IMG/VR virus record: IMGVR_UViG_3300044678_000259
Location: 1 to 24,377 of that record
DNA from: a virus
Direction: 5' to 3' (one strand)
DNA: 24,377 nt
Below, one piece after another: positions 1 to 7,500 of the stretch (the stretch's first letter is position 1; each line of letters begins with the position of its first letter). The notes under the pieces are model-generated. The model saw nothing but the letters and a program-made list of their open reading frames with translations. It was not told the DNA's origin and made no database searches. A program made the translations under genes and the position numbers.

Positions 1-665
1 ATCGTGTAGACACGATTTCTGACTTCTGCTTCACCCATTTCTAAAGATATGATCAGTGGAGATTTGCCTTGTTTCCAGGCCTGTACGGCAAAATAAAGGG
101 CTAACCAAGACTTACCTATACCTGGGTATGCAAGAAACACTCCCAGTTGCCCTGGCATGATTCCTGACGGTAAGTAGTTATCAAACCCTGGAAGCCCAGT
201 GGTAATTCCTACCAAACCAAGTTCTTGTTGCTTTTTAAGATTTTCAAAATATGCAATAGCAGACTGTAAGTCAGTGACATCAATATCACGTATTGCAGAA
301 GTGTTCTTTTTTAATTCTGAAGTTTTTGTAATAAGATTATTTAAGGCTTCTGTACCTTTGTTATCTGAAACATCAGATGCAGCAGATCTTAATATATCTT
401 TAAGACTATCGTTTAAATATTCAATTTGTAATTCTTCTAAATGATGTTTTGTTGATCCTACATTTTCTACTGGCTTAAAGTCTCTAAATTTTTCTACGAC
501 AAGGGATACTGGTGGAACTGAGGAGTTTTGTTCAAAGTATATTCTAATAAAGTTCCAAATATCATTATGGGTTTTTAATAGATTGTCAACATTGTTTTGA
601 AGCAGAACATGTAATTGCTTGTCTTGTAATACTGCAGAAATTACTTTTGCTTCAACATTATTCAC
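1..665 (-). CDS. DnaB-type replicative helicase, N-terminal half (partial, runs off the window)
   Basis: A reading frame open from a GTG at 665 to the window edge gives 221 residues with no stop. RecA-fold helicase signatures are visible: LPGFDNYLPSG (159-168 region), the Walker A loop YPGIGKS with K185, and SLEMGE with the expected catalytic glutamate E209. In this family the protein unwinds DNA at the phage replication fork as a hexamer, using ATP. The GTG is well supported: AAAGGAG lies 7 bases upstream, and the start overlaps the end of the preceding gene by 8 bases. The ATG two bases further on reads into a stop after five codons. The N-terminal 150 residues match the usual DnaB N-domain only loosely. 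Whether it is a replicative DnaB or another RecA-fold phage helicase depends on the missing C-terminal half. Confidence 0.88.
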   Translation of the reverse strand, partial: MNNVEAKVISAVLQDKQLHVLLQNNVDNLLKTHNDIWNFIRIYFEQNSSVPPVSLVVEKFRDFKPVENVGSTKHHLEELQIEYLNDSLKDILRSAASDVSDNKGTEALNNLITKTSELKKNTSAIRDIDVTDLQSAIAYFENLKKQQELGLVGITTGLPGFDNYLPSGIMPGQLGVFLAYPGIGKSWLALYFAVQAWKQGKSPLIISLEMGEAEVRNRVYT

Positions 666-966
666 TTAACCACTCCTTTGCTTTTTTTCGTCTTTCTAAT
701 CTTTCAAAGTTATCTTTTTCTTTATCTATTTTAGCATTCCAAATTTTTTCAGCATTGTATGAAAAATAGTTCCAACTAGGACTTTGTGCTACCTTGAAAT
801 AATATTCAAGCAAATCATAGCATGTACCTAAACCGTATGATTCTATAAGAGCATCAGCAGACCACTGCTCTGTCCATTTATTTATTGATGGCTGTTGCCC
901 ATACTTAACCTTATGGTGTTTAGCGTATGTTCCTAGCAAAGCCATTCGGTCTTTGCGTTCAGCCAC
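658..966 (-). CDS. Small protein upstream of the helicase, possible helicase-loading partner
   Basis: A 102-residue protein starting at a GTG that overlaps the upstream TAG stop (TAGTG), with no clear ribosome site, so translation is probably coupled. An ATG at codon 8 (945) is an alternative start. It is rich in aromatic residues in the middle (YDLLEYYFKV, SPSWNYFSYNAE) and ends in a strongly charged helix (KIDKEKDNFERLERRKK). The segment around QPSINKWTEQWSADALI resembles small proteins I associate with phage replication modules, but I cannot name the family. Its position directly before the DnaB-type gene, overlapping it by 8 bases, suggests a helper of the helicase such as a loader. That role is inferred from position only. 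Confidence 0.7.
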   Translation of the reverse strand: MAERKDRMALLGTYAKHHKVKYGQQPSINKWTEQWSADALIESYGLGTCYDLLEYYFKVAQSPSWNYFSYNAEKIWNAKIDKEKDNFERLERRKKAKEWLSE

Positions 967-1175
967 TAATCGATTATTTCTGCTTTTGCTTCGTTAATTT
1001 TTTCAGTAAGTTTACTTTCAACAAAACCATAAACTCTTTCAAATGCTTCGCTAGTAGTTTCTCCGTCTTTCTTAGAATCTACCACACCAAGATCTAATCT
1101 TAGTGATTGAAAATTACCTAGATTTAATGTATAACCAAGAGTAATAGAAACCTTGGTATTATCGTTTTCTTGCAT
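966..1175 (-). CDS. Conserved-looking small phage protein of unknown function
   Basis: A 69-residue protein. I chose the ATG at 1175 because AAGGAG ends 5 bases before it. The in-frame GTG at 1181 would sit on that ribosome site. The first half looks like a beta hairpin (KVSITLGYTLNLGNFQSLRLDLGV has alternating hydrophobics), followed by a long amphipathic helix (EAFERVYGFVESKLTEKINEAKAE). The 'LGYTLNLGNFQS-R-D' pattern recalls small proteins found near phage and plasmid replication genes, but I do not know a function. It sits between the DNA-binding protein and the putative helicase partner, so it probably belongs to the replication/regulation block rather than to the virion. Confidence 0.68.
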   Translation of the reverse strand: MQENDNTKVSITLGYTLNLGNFQSLRLDLGVVDSKKDGETTSEAFERVYGFVESKLTEKINEAKAEIID

Positions 1176-1190
1176 ACCCACTCCTTATTG

Positions 1191-1736
1191 CTAGTTAATC
1201 GATTCGTTCCAAATTGGAATAAATCTACCGTCTTCTGTCTTCGTATATTTAAGTATACCATCACCCATTCTTCTAGTCAACTCTTGCGTACTAGGAGTAA
1301 TATCATTTGTAATTAAATTATCTTTCCTTGGTCTACCTATATGGTACGAAGCAAGTATATCACGTATGTCTTTTACTTGTGATTCTGAATAATATGATCT
1401 TACTTGCCATCCTCGTGCCCCGCCTTTTTGTGATCCAGTAGGGAATGGTATAATCCCTCGTCTCATTAAAGATGGCATATATTTTTTATGTCTATTTACT
1501 AGTTCAGCCGTTTCTCTAACTGTATATGCACGTTCTCTTTTATTTTTAAAATCAGAAATTAAACAACTTTCAATTCTATCTTTATTAATATTATATACAG
1601 ACATAATTCCATTAGATTTATTAAAATGATGAATCCTTACTAAATCACCGTTTAAAAACCAAACCTTTTTATTGCCAGGTATTACAGGGGCGAGATTGTA
1701 TGCTTCGCTCTCAAGATTTCCTTTTCTAACAGCCAT
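1191..1736 (-). CDS. MerR-like winged-helix DNA-binding protein with AT-hook-like segment
   Basis: 181 residues from an ATG at 1736 that follows AGGAGG by 3 bases. A longer in-frame start at 1796 has no such site. Residues about 70-115 look like a MerR/excisionase-type winged helix: YTVRETAELV, then RRGIIPFPTG (turn and wing), then GWQVRSYYSESQVKDIRDIL. At about 133-139, GRPRKDN resembles the core of an AT-hook, which binds the minor groove of AT-rich DNA. Residues 20-60 (KKVWFLNGDLVRIHHF) look like a small beta domain. It probably binds phage DNA as a regulator of the late-to-early switch or as a replication accessory. The first 55 bases of the gene overlap the zinc-ribbon gene in another frame. 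The fold is fairly sure; the role is inferred. Confidence 0.72.
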   Translation of the reverse strand: MAVRKGNLESEAYNLAPVIPGNKKVWFLNGDLVRIHHFNKSNGIMSVYNINKDRIESCLISDFKNKRERAYTVRETAELVNRHKKYMPSLMRRGIIPFPTGSQKGGARGWQVRSYYSESQVKDIRDILASYHIGRPRKDNLITNDITPSTQELTRRMGDGILKYTKTEDGRFIPIWNESIN

Positions 1737-1873
1737 GATCCTCCTATGACGCTCTGTGGTGGGTTCATAAACTCTCTTGTCCCACAAGACATGCAATATA
1801 ATTCTAGATGAAGACGTGAACTATAAAGTCTGTCAAGAAACATTCTTCCCTTACATTTTTTACACTGTAACAT
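1682..1873 (-). CDS. Small zinc-ribbon protein
   Basis: A 63-residue protein starting at an ATG that overlaps the upstream stop (TAATG). Four cysteines are spaced as C4-x2-C7 and C27-x2-C30, the classic zinc-ribbon arrangement with two knuckles about 20 residues apart. Between them is a basic segment (MFLDRLYSSRLHLELY) that would form the ribbon strands. Such mini zinc ribbons are frequent in phages and usually bind nucleic acid or a protein partner, with no agreed function. Its 3' end overlaps the winged-helix gene by 55 bases, and the strong ribosome site for that gene lies inside this coding sequence, so the two are probably translated together. Little codon evidence is available because it is so short. 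Confidence 0.65.
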   Translation of the reverse strand: MLQCKKCKGRMFLDRLYSSRLHLELYCMSCGTREFMNPPQSVIGGSWLLEKEILRAKHTISPL

Positions 1874-2313
1874 TAATTAGGAATTCCAAGTGCAATTATA
1901 TTGATACCAATAGAAACATTGCCACTTGTTTTAAACTTTACAACTCCATCCACTTTTGACACTGTAACATTTTTTAACACTACAGAAATGTCAGATCCAG
2001 CAGAAGTACCATCAATATTTATTGGGGTAGCAGTAACAATTGGGGCATACTTAAATCCAGAATAACTTAAAGAAAATGGAAGTTCGTTTCCAGCACTAAC
2101 TGTACTATTATTTGCAACCTCTACATATCCACCAACCATTCTCATTTCAGATGATTTCACATCTTGTTTTCCAGAAGATATAGTATCTATTGTTAAATAT
2201 TTATTAAGTGAAGGGGAAACTTGAGTAGACAATGTATTTAAAGTATCTGCTATTTGATACATATAGGCAACATCAAGTGGTTGACCACGATTTGGGAGAG
2301 GTATTCTAGCCAT
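1873..2313 (-). CDS. Small tail-tip or fibre-associated virion protein
   Basis: A 146-residue protein. The N-terminus (MARIPLPNRGQPLDVAYMYQIADTLNTLS, interrupted) looks like a short helical adaptor of the sort that mounts fibre proteins. The rest is beta-rich with many Ser, Thr, Val and Gly residues and regular alternation, ending in SIGINIIALGIPN, which fits a trimeric or jelly-roll receptor-contacting tip. It is the last gene of the tail block and is preceded by its own promoter-like motif (2323-2331). There is no good ribosome site: only GGA near the start. I infer a minor tail protein or receptor-binding tip from position and composition. No diagnostic motif is visible. Confidence 0.62.
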   Translation of the reverse strand: MARIPLPNRGQPLDVAYMYQIADTLNTLSTQVSPSLNKYLTIDTISSGKQDVKSSEMRMVGGYVEVANNSTVSAGNELPFSLSYSGFKYAPIVTATPINIDGTSAGSDISVVLKNVTVSKVDGVVKFKTSGNVSIGINIIALGIPN

Positions 2314-2322
2314 AGTTATTCC

Positions 2323-2331
2323 ATTATACCA
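2323..2331 (-). promoter_or_regulatory. Extended -10 promoter-like element (TGGTATAAT)
   Basis: On the minus strand TGGTATAAT matches the extended -10 consensus TGnTATAAT exactly. It ends 9 bases before the ATG at 2313, so transcription starting about 7 bases downstream would leave a leader of only 2 or 3 bases. The element overlaps the stop codon of the upstream gene. No -35 box is evident, which is acceptable for extended -10 promoters. Confidence 0.5.
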
Positions 2332-2877
2332 TTAAAGGGTTTGTTCACTACTAATTAGATATGTAGCAGCATCAAAAGCCTGTTTAACTTGTGTAATCTT
2401 TTGTACTCTAAACTTCATATGTGTTGGCCCTGTAGATGGATATGTCATAGAGTATTGAGTACCCTGCGAAACTCCAACCCATGTCCAATTTCCATATGTT
2501 CCACCTGTTTTCCATTGAACATAAATATCAAAGTTTTTTATTGACGCTTGCTTTTCTTGTAATATTTTTTCTTCATTGGTTGGATTAGTTATTAAAAGTG
2601 CTGGCATAGTCCAAGAAATTCCTGCAAGATGTGCTACATCGTTTATAATAACATTATGAGGAATACTCGTTCCTGCAATATCTTCAATGTCAAAACCAAC
2701 TTCTTCAAAGGTACTAGTTTCTCCAACTTTATAAATTGGTGACCAGTGTGAGGTTCTGTTTTTATCTTCTGAAACAACCCTGTATCTTATTTGATAAGAC
2801 AAACTATCGTTATCTCCTATATAATCAGGAAGATCTTTTTTAAGAATTGTTATTTTTTTAATATTGCTATCAACCAT
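2332..2877 (-). CDS. Minor tail protein with fibronectin-III-like domain
   Basis: 181 residues, start overlapping the upstream stop (TAATG at 2877). The sequence shows the pattern of fibronectin-III/Ig-like beta sandwiches: SYQIRYRVVSEDKNRTSHWSP (a strand pair followed by the common 'S.WSP' ending) and, after about 90 residues, NFDIYVQWKTG and GNWTWVGVSQGTQYSM, then HMKFRVQ. These modules are common in phage tail-tip and fibre proteins, where they aid weak binding to cell-surface sugars or act as spacers. The ending QAFDAATYLISSEQTL looks like a packing helix. It lies among tail-tip genes and shares their AT-rich codons. The virion role is likely; the exact position is inferred. Confidence 0.65.
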   Translation of the reverse strand: MVDSNIKKITILKKDLPDYIGDNDSLSYQIRYRVVSEDKNRTSHWSPIYKVGETSTFEEVGFDIEDIAGTSIPHNVIINDVAHLAGISWTMPALLITNPTNEEKILQEKQASIKNFDIYVQWKTGGTYGNWTWVGVSQGTQYSMTYPSTGPTHMKFRVQKITQVKQAFDAATYLISSEQTL

Positions 2878-4040
2878 TACTCAACATCCACACTAAATCT
2901 AAACTCTATGTAGTTGCTAGTATTAGGACTTTTAATTATAGGTAAAGAATCAGCATTTCTTATTACTGAATATCCAGTTAGTCCGTATGCTGGATTTAAA
3001 TTATTTTTGCTTTCTATTCTCAAAGCATCTATTGCTACATAATAAGAATCATCTACAGTATTAGCAGTTGATGCACCAGTAAGAACTTGAGCATAAACCT
3101 TAATTGTATCAACAGATTTCCAAGGAAAACCCTGAGTTATGTTTATATCCTTAAGTTCTTTATTTACAACAAAATATCTGTTTACATCAAAATCAGAAGC
3201 AGAGTCATCATTAACATGATCAACCCTTGCTTCCATTCTTGCATAAGCACTAGGAACAGTTGAAGCCAAAAACTCTACTAAAATTCTTACTGCAATTTTT
3301 GAAGTGTCAATATCTGCATCATTTCCATCTTTATTTAATACACTAAATGCTAACCTAAGTTCATCAGATGTAGAATATTTAGATAAGTCCATTGATGTAC
3401 CAGACAATTGAATAAAGTTACCCGCTCCAACAAGAGATCCTGCTGACCCAGTAAAAGTTGAAGAGTCTCCTCTCATAACAACCATGTTGTTTAAAAATCT
3501 TGATCTTTCATTTCTAAGATATCTAGAGTCATTTAAAAATATAGGGTTATCAGCGTTTGTTTGAAAAATATCTAACTCTAGGGATTGACTGTTTATAGTA
3601 AAAAAATCTTTTATTATATTTAAAATCAAAGGATCGTCTAGTGGCTCTGCAACAAAGTTTAGTGTAGTAGAACCATTAACTTTCCAATTTTCAAACTGAG
3701 TAAAGGATAGCAAAGATTTGCTATTTGATGATCCAGTTATAGGATTAAATCCTGCAGAGTAAAGGCCAACCTCTGTTATTTCATATCTTTCTTCTGTTGG
3801 TAATTCTGCAGTAAGAACAATTTTTGATATACCGTCTTCATTTACTATGCCCTTTGATGAAACTGGAACCCTTAACATCTCAAAATCTAATTCAGTTTTA
3901 GATGAGTAGTCTGGTAATGTACCACTTACGTATGGTTCTAATGGTCGTGCTCCACATCCAACTGCTATGTAAGAACCATAAGAGGGAATTTGTCCAAGCA
4001 AATATTTAGACATTATGCTTTTGCCTTTATCGGTAATCAT
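2877..4040 (-). CDS. Tail fibre or tail-tip protein
   Basis: 387 residues, start at an ATG with AGGAG 6 bases upstream. The N-terminus (MITDKGKSIMSKYLLGQ, then SYIAVGCGARPLEP) resembles the attachment part of phage tail-tip proteins: a short helix then a strand carrying 'YIAVG.GA.P'. The region around RYEITEVGLYSAG is the pattern seen in baseplate and fibre proteins that dock on the hub. Residues 180-387 are beta-rich (e.g. ELRLAFSVLNKDGND, SVDTIKVYAQVLTG) and could be a jelly-roll or carbohydrate-binding module. An extended -10-like TGATACAAT lies at 4059-4067, but it overlaps the end of the previous gene and may be chance. I infer a virion fibre component from location and overall pattern. 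Confidence 0.66.
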   Translation of the reverse strand: MITDKGKSIMSKYLLGQIPSYGSYIAVGCGARPLEPYVSGTLPDYSSKTELDFEMLRVPVSSKGIVNEDGISKIVLTAELPTEERYEITEVGLYSAGFNPITGSSNSKSLLSFTQFENWKVNGSTTLNFVAEPLDDPLILNIIKDFFTINSQSLELDIFQTNADNPIFLNDSRYLRNERSRFLNNMVVMRGDSSTFTGSAGSLVGAGNFIQLSGTSMDLSKYSTSDELRLAFSVLNKDGNDADIDTSKIAVRILVEFLASTVPSAYARMEARVDHVNDDSASDFDVNRYFVVNKELKDINITQGFPWKSVDTIKVYAQVLTGASTANTVDDSYYVAIDALRIESKNNLNPAYGLTGYSVIRNADSLPIIKSPNTSNYIEFRFSVDVE

Positions 4041-4054
4041 TGAAATCTCCTAAG

Positions 4055-4534
4055 TTATATTGTATCATAATACCCAGTTCCTGAAATTAAGATATTTATT
4101 TCTATCTGTTCATCACTTTCTATGTTTACTAATTCTATAACTAAACTTTCATTAGAAGCATCTATGTATATGTTTTCTCCATTTGGTCCATTACCAACAT
4201 TAGGTACTTTTTTACCTAAATCAATTGTAAAGTTTTTAAAATACTCATAAGAGGTTCCAGACACAGGAGCCATAGTATATGAGTTATAGTTTTGTAAGAT
4301 TTTGTTATTATTTTGAATTCCTTCATGCAGCAGAGTAGATCCAAAAACAGTATCATTTCTATCAATATTAATAATTTCTTGACTACCAATTTCTTCAAAT
4401 ATAATGTTAGACATTATGTCTATTGATACTTCTTGATCTCCAACAATTATATATTGTGGATCTGCAACTTTAACTAATGAATTATTTTTAGAATCATAAA
4501 TTACCTGTGGTGTATTAGGGGTTGCGTCACTCAT
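4055..4534 (-). CDS. Small tail-tip protein of unknown role
   Basis: 159 residues from the ATG at 4534, which has GAGGT 5 bases upstream. An in-frame ATG four codons earlier (4546) lies before that site and is less likely. The gene overlaps the end of the hub gene by 8 bases. The protein is acidic and Asn/Ile-rich, with alternating hydrophobic strands (DPQYIIVGDQEVSIDI, SLVIELVNIESDEQIEINILIS), suggesting a beta-sandwich. I do not recognise a family. Its place between the tail hub and the fibre gene suggests a structural connector or a small tip protein made in fixed proportion with its neighbours. Confidence 0.6.
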   Translation of the reverse strand: MSDATPNTPQVIYDSKNNSLVKVADPQYIIVGDQEVSIDIMSNIIFEEIGSQEIINIDRNDTVFGSTLLHEGIQNNNKILQNYNSYTMAPVSGTSYEYFKNFTIDLGKKVPNVGNGPNGENIYIDASNESLVIELVNIESDEQIEINILISGTGYYDTI

Positions 4535-7500
4535 CTGAAACCTCATAACAGAATATCTTCATTGTTGGTCCAACTGAAGATCTTGAATATGTAATATTAT
4601 ATACAACAAACCTTTTATCTTCTGCTGCTATAACACTTTCGTCATTTAAATCTTTATAATATATACTTATCAAATCTCCTAATTGAATTATTGGTGTAGC
4701 AAAAATATCTAGGCTAATTGCACTCTTAGGATCTATTGTTTTGTCAACAATCCAGCCAAGCAAAGACTCTGCTTCATCACGTGATTGCACGTAGGGAACA
4801 TCAATAGTAAATTCTTTTGTTCCATACTTTGATTTACTATTTTTTAATTTATCATATTTATTTTTTGAAACTACATTTGATTGTATAGTTGCATCATCCA
4901 AGTATTGTGTTTTAATATTATTTGAATTTTCTTTGTAGTAATCATCTACAGTTAATGTGTTGTTAGTTGATTGAGTAAAGGCAACTCCCTGAATTCTTAA
5001 ATAGTTTCCAGATGTTTCATCCAAAGACAAAGCCGTATCAGTAGCATTAAAAATTAAAAACTCTGCTCCATAAGCATCTGGTACAAATCCTGAAACAGTA
5101 TATCCCTTAATTTGATTAAAGGTTGGAGATATTCTTGAATATAATGCTGGATATGCTTTATCAAATTTAACATTAAAGTAAGCACATTCTCTCATTATTG
5201 ATCCAAATTCATCAAAATAAAAATTGTAAGATGGTGGCTCTGCTGGACTAATTCCAGATAGATGTGTAGACTGAACTACTGAACTAAGAGCATGTTTTCT
5301 AAATGCTTCATTAGAAGTTAACTCTTGATTGTCAAATATTTTATTAAAAGGAACATCTAAATTTTCTTCCATATTTTTTGCATAGTTACTGCCAAGTGCA
5401 AATATGTTTTCAAACATAACCTTTGATGTTCCTCTAGTAAAAATACACATATTGTTATAGATTGGAAGTGGGCTTGCATCATCTACAATAGCAACTATGT
5501 TATTATTTATATACAAATAAAATTTTCTTGTTTGGTTTATATCTAAATATTCAACTGCTATATCGTATACTGTTGGATTTTCTTCACCTGTCATTCTATA
5601 TTGACCAGTAAAGTTACCGTCGTCAACTAAAATATTTGTTGAACCAGACCAAAGTTTTACTGGCACTCCAAGGTTTCCTTCGCTATCTTTTCCTACTTTA
5701 TAAAACAATAAATTAGCAATGTTAGATCCATTACTATATTTTTCTATATTGTTTTCTGTTAATGCAACTATTTCAAAATAATATCCAACGTTGGTTGATG
5801 GATTAACCATAATTCCTAACCCGCCAGAACCACCACCAATACTGATATTTTGAGATGGCTCACTTCCTGGAGATACGTAATATGTCATACTTCCTACAGG
5901 TGATTGACCTCGAACTTCATTGTTTTCAATATTACCGATTATCCTTAGTCTAGTTCCAAAATGTTTAAACTTGTTGTTTAATGGCTTATACACATAGTTA
6001 ATGTAATCAATAGGTTTCTGTTCAAAAGTAAATGAAGGGCCAGTCATAACTAAAGCAGAAGACTGAACACTGCCAGACTTGTTATTTATTGAATTCTTAT
6101 TATCATATTCTGAAACATAAGAACTTGACAAAAAGTTTTTAATCTTACTTGTTCTTGTAGTTTGTTTTGCTATATTATTACTTATTCCAGCAGGGCCAAC
6201 AACAACAGTTTTATCTAAATCTTTATCTGAAAACAAGTACTCAGAATACATATTGCATCCTCTAACGTTATCGTTATTAACCCAATATGGATCTAGTCCT
6301 GCATAATGATTAGTTATTTCTGTACCAAATTGTGCTCTTCCATTTTTAATAACATTGCCATTTTTTAAAATCTTAATTCCATTTTTTTCTACATAGTCTA
6401 GTTCTGTATAAATTCTTATTAATCCAGTTGGATACATTTTTCCATTAAATGGAAGTTGTGAAAAATAATTTTCATAATCTTGAACGTTTGTTATCCATAG
6501 ATTACCAAATCCTGAAACATTATATTCAACAGCATCGTATCTTATAACTTCTCCGTTTGAATAAAAATAACCATTATAGTTTCCTAACCAATATACATTT
6601 TCTCCAAGATCTATTGTGTTATTAATTAAAGTATTGTTTTCAATTACTGGAGCAATATCATTTAATGAAGACGCAAGTGGTATTGCTGAAAGAATATAAG
6701 AAGACATAGTGCTTGCTGATTCATTAACAGTTTTAGTATTATTTTTTCCAGACACTTCCCACAAAAGTGTTGGCTTGTATACCCAAGTTTTTTCTTTATC
6801 TAAAAGAGTTGCTTGCTTTATTGATCCTAAAGTTTTTTGAATGTATCTAGTTGTATAGTTAATGTTTCCTGAATTTAAAACTTTTGTATCTACAAGAGAT
6901 GCATTAATTATACTTTCTTTTTTATTAACAAGGACATTGTTTGAACCGTAAAGAACCATATCTACTGATCTATCATTTATTTTTGGAACAGTATAGTTTT
7001 TACTCATTACGACTAAATCATTTTCTTCATTAAAAAACATTGCAGACTGAGAAGATACTGCTAAATCATTTAAAACTTGTGCAATATTTTTTTCGTCATT
7101 ACAAAAAAAGAAAGGGATTACTAACTCTTTTTCATCGTCAATTTTTTTAAATTTATAATTAGAAAATCCAGCATAATCTAATAAAAGAGAAATTGCAAAA
7201 TTAACAGAAACGTTAGTTAAAAATAAGTTAGGGGCATTTATTTGTTCTAAGTAAAAATATAAATCTCTTAACTCTACAGAAGTTTTTCCATTTTTTATGT
7301 CTGTTTGTGGTATGTTATCTGAATAAAACTTTTTTAGTGGTATGTAGTTATTATCGTTAGATCCAGTGAATACCTCTTCATAAAAACTAAACTTAACATT
7401 ATTATTTAAATATTGAGAAATTATGCTTAAGTTATTATTTTTATTGAATGCTAAAGATGGATCAATAATTTCTAAGTTTCCACCAGAAGCCAACAATTGG

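Noticed and set aside
4059-4067. TGATACAAT as a promoter for the fibre gene
   Set aside because: It encodes the last residues of the upstream gene and has one mismatch in the hexamer, so chance is as likely. I mention it only as a near-match.
4216-4398. A 60-codon minus-strand frame inside the small tail-tip gene
   Set aside because: It is out of frame with a gene that has a supported start, and gives a random Leu/Ile-rich peptide.
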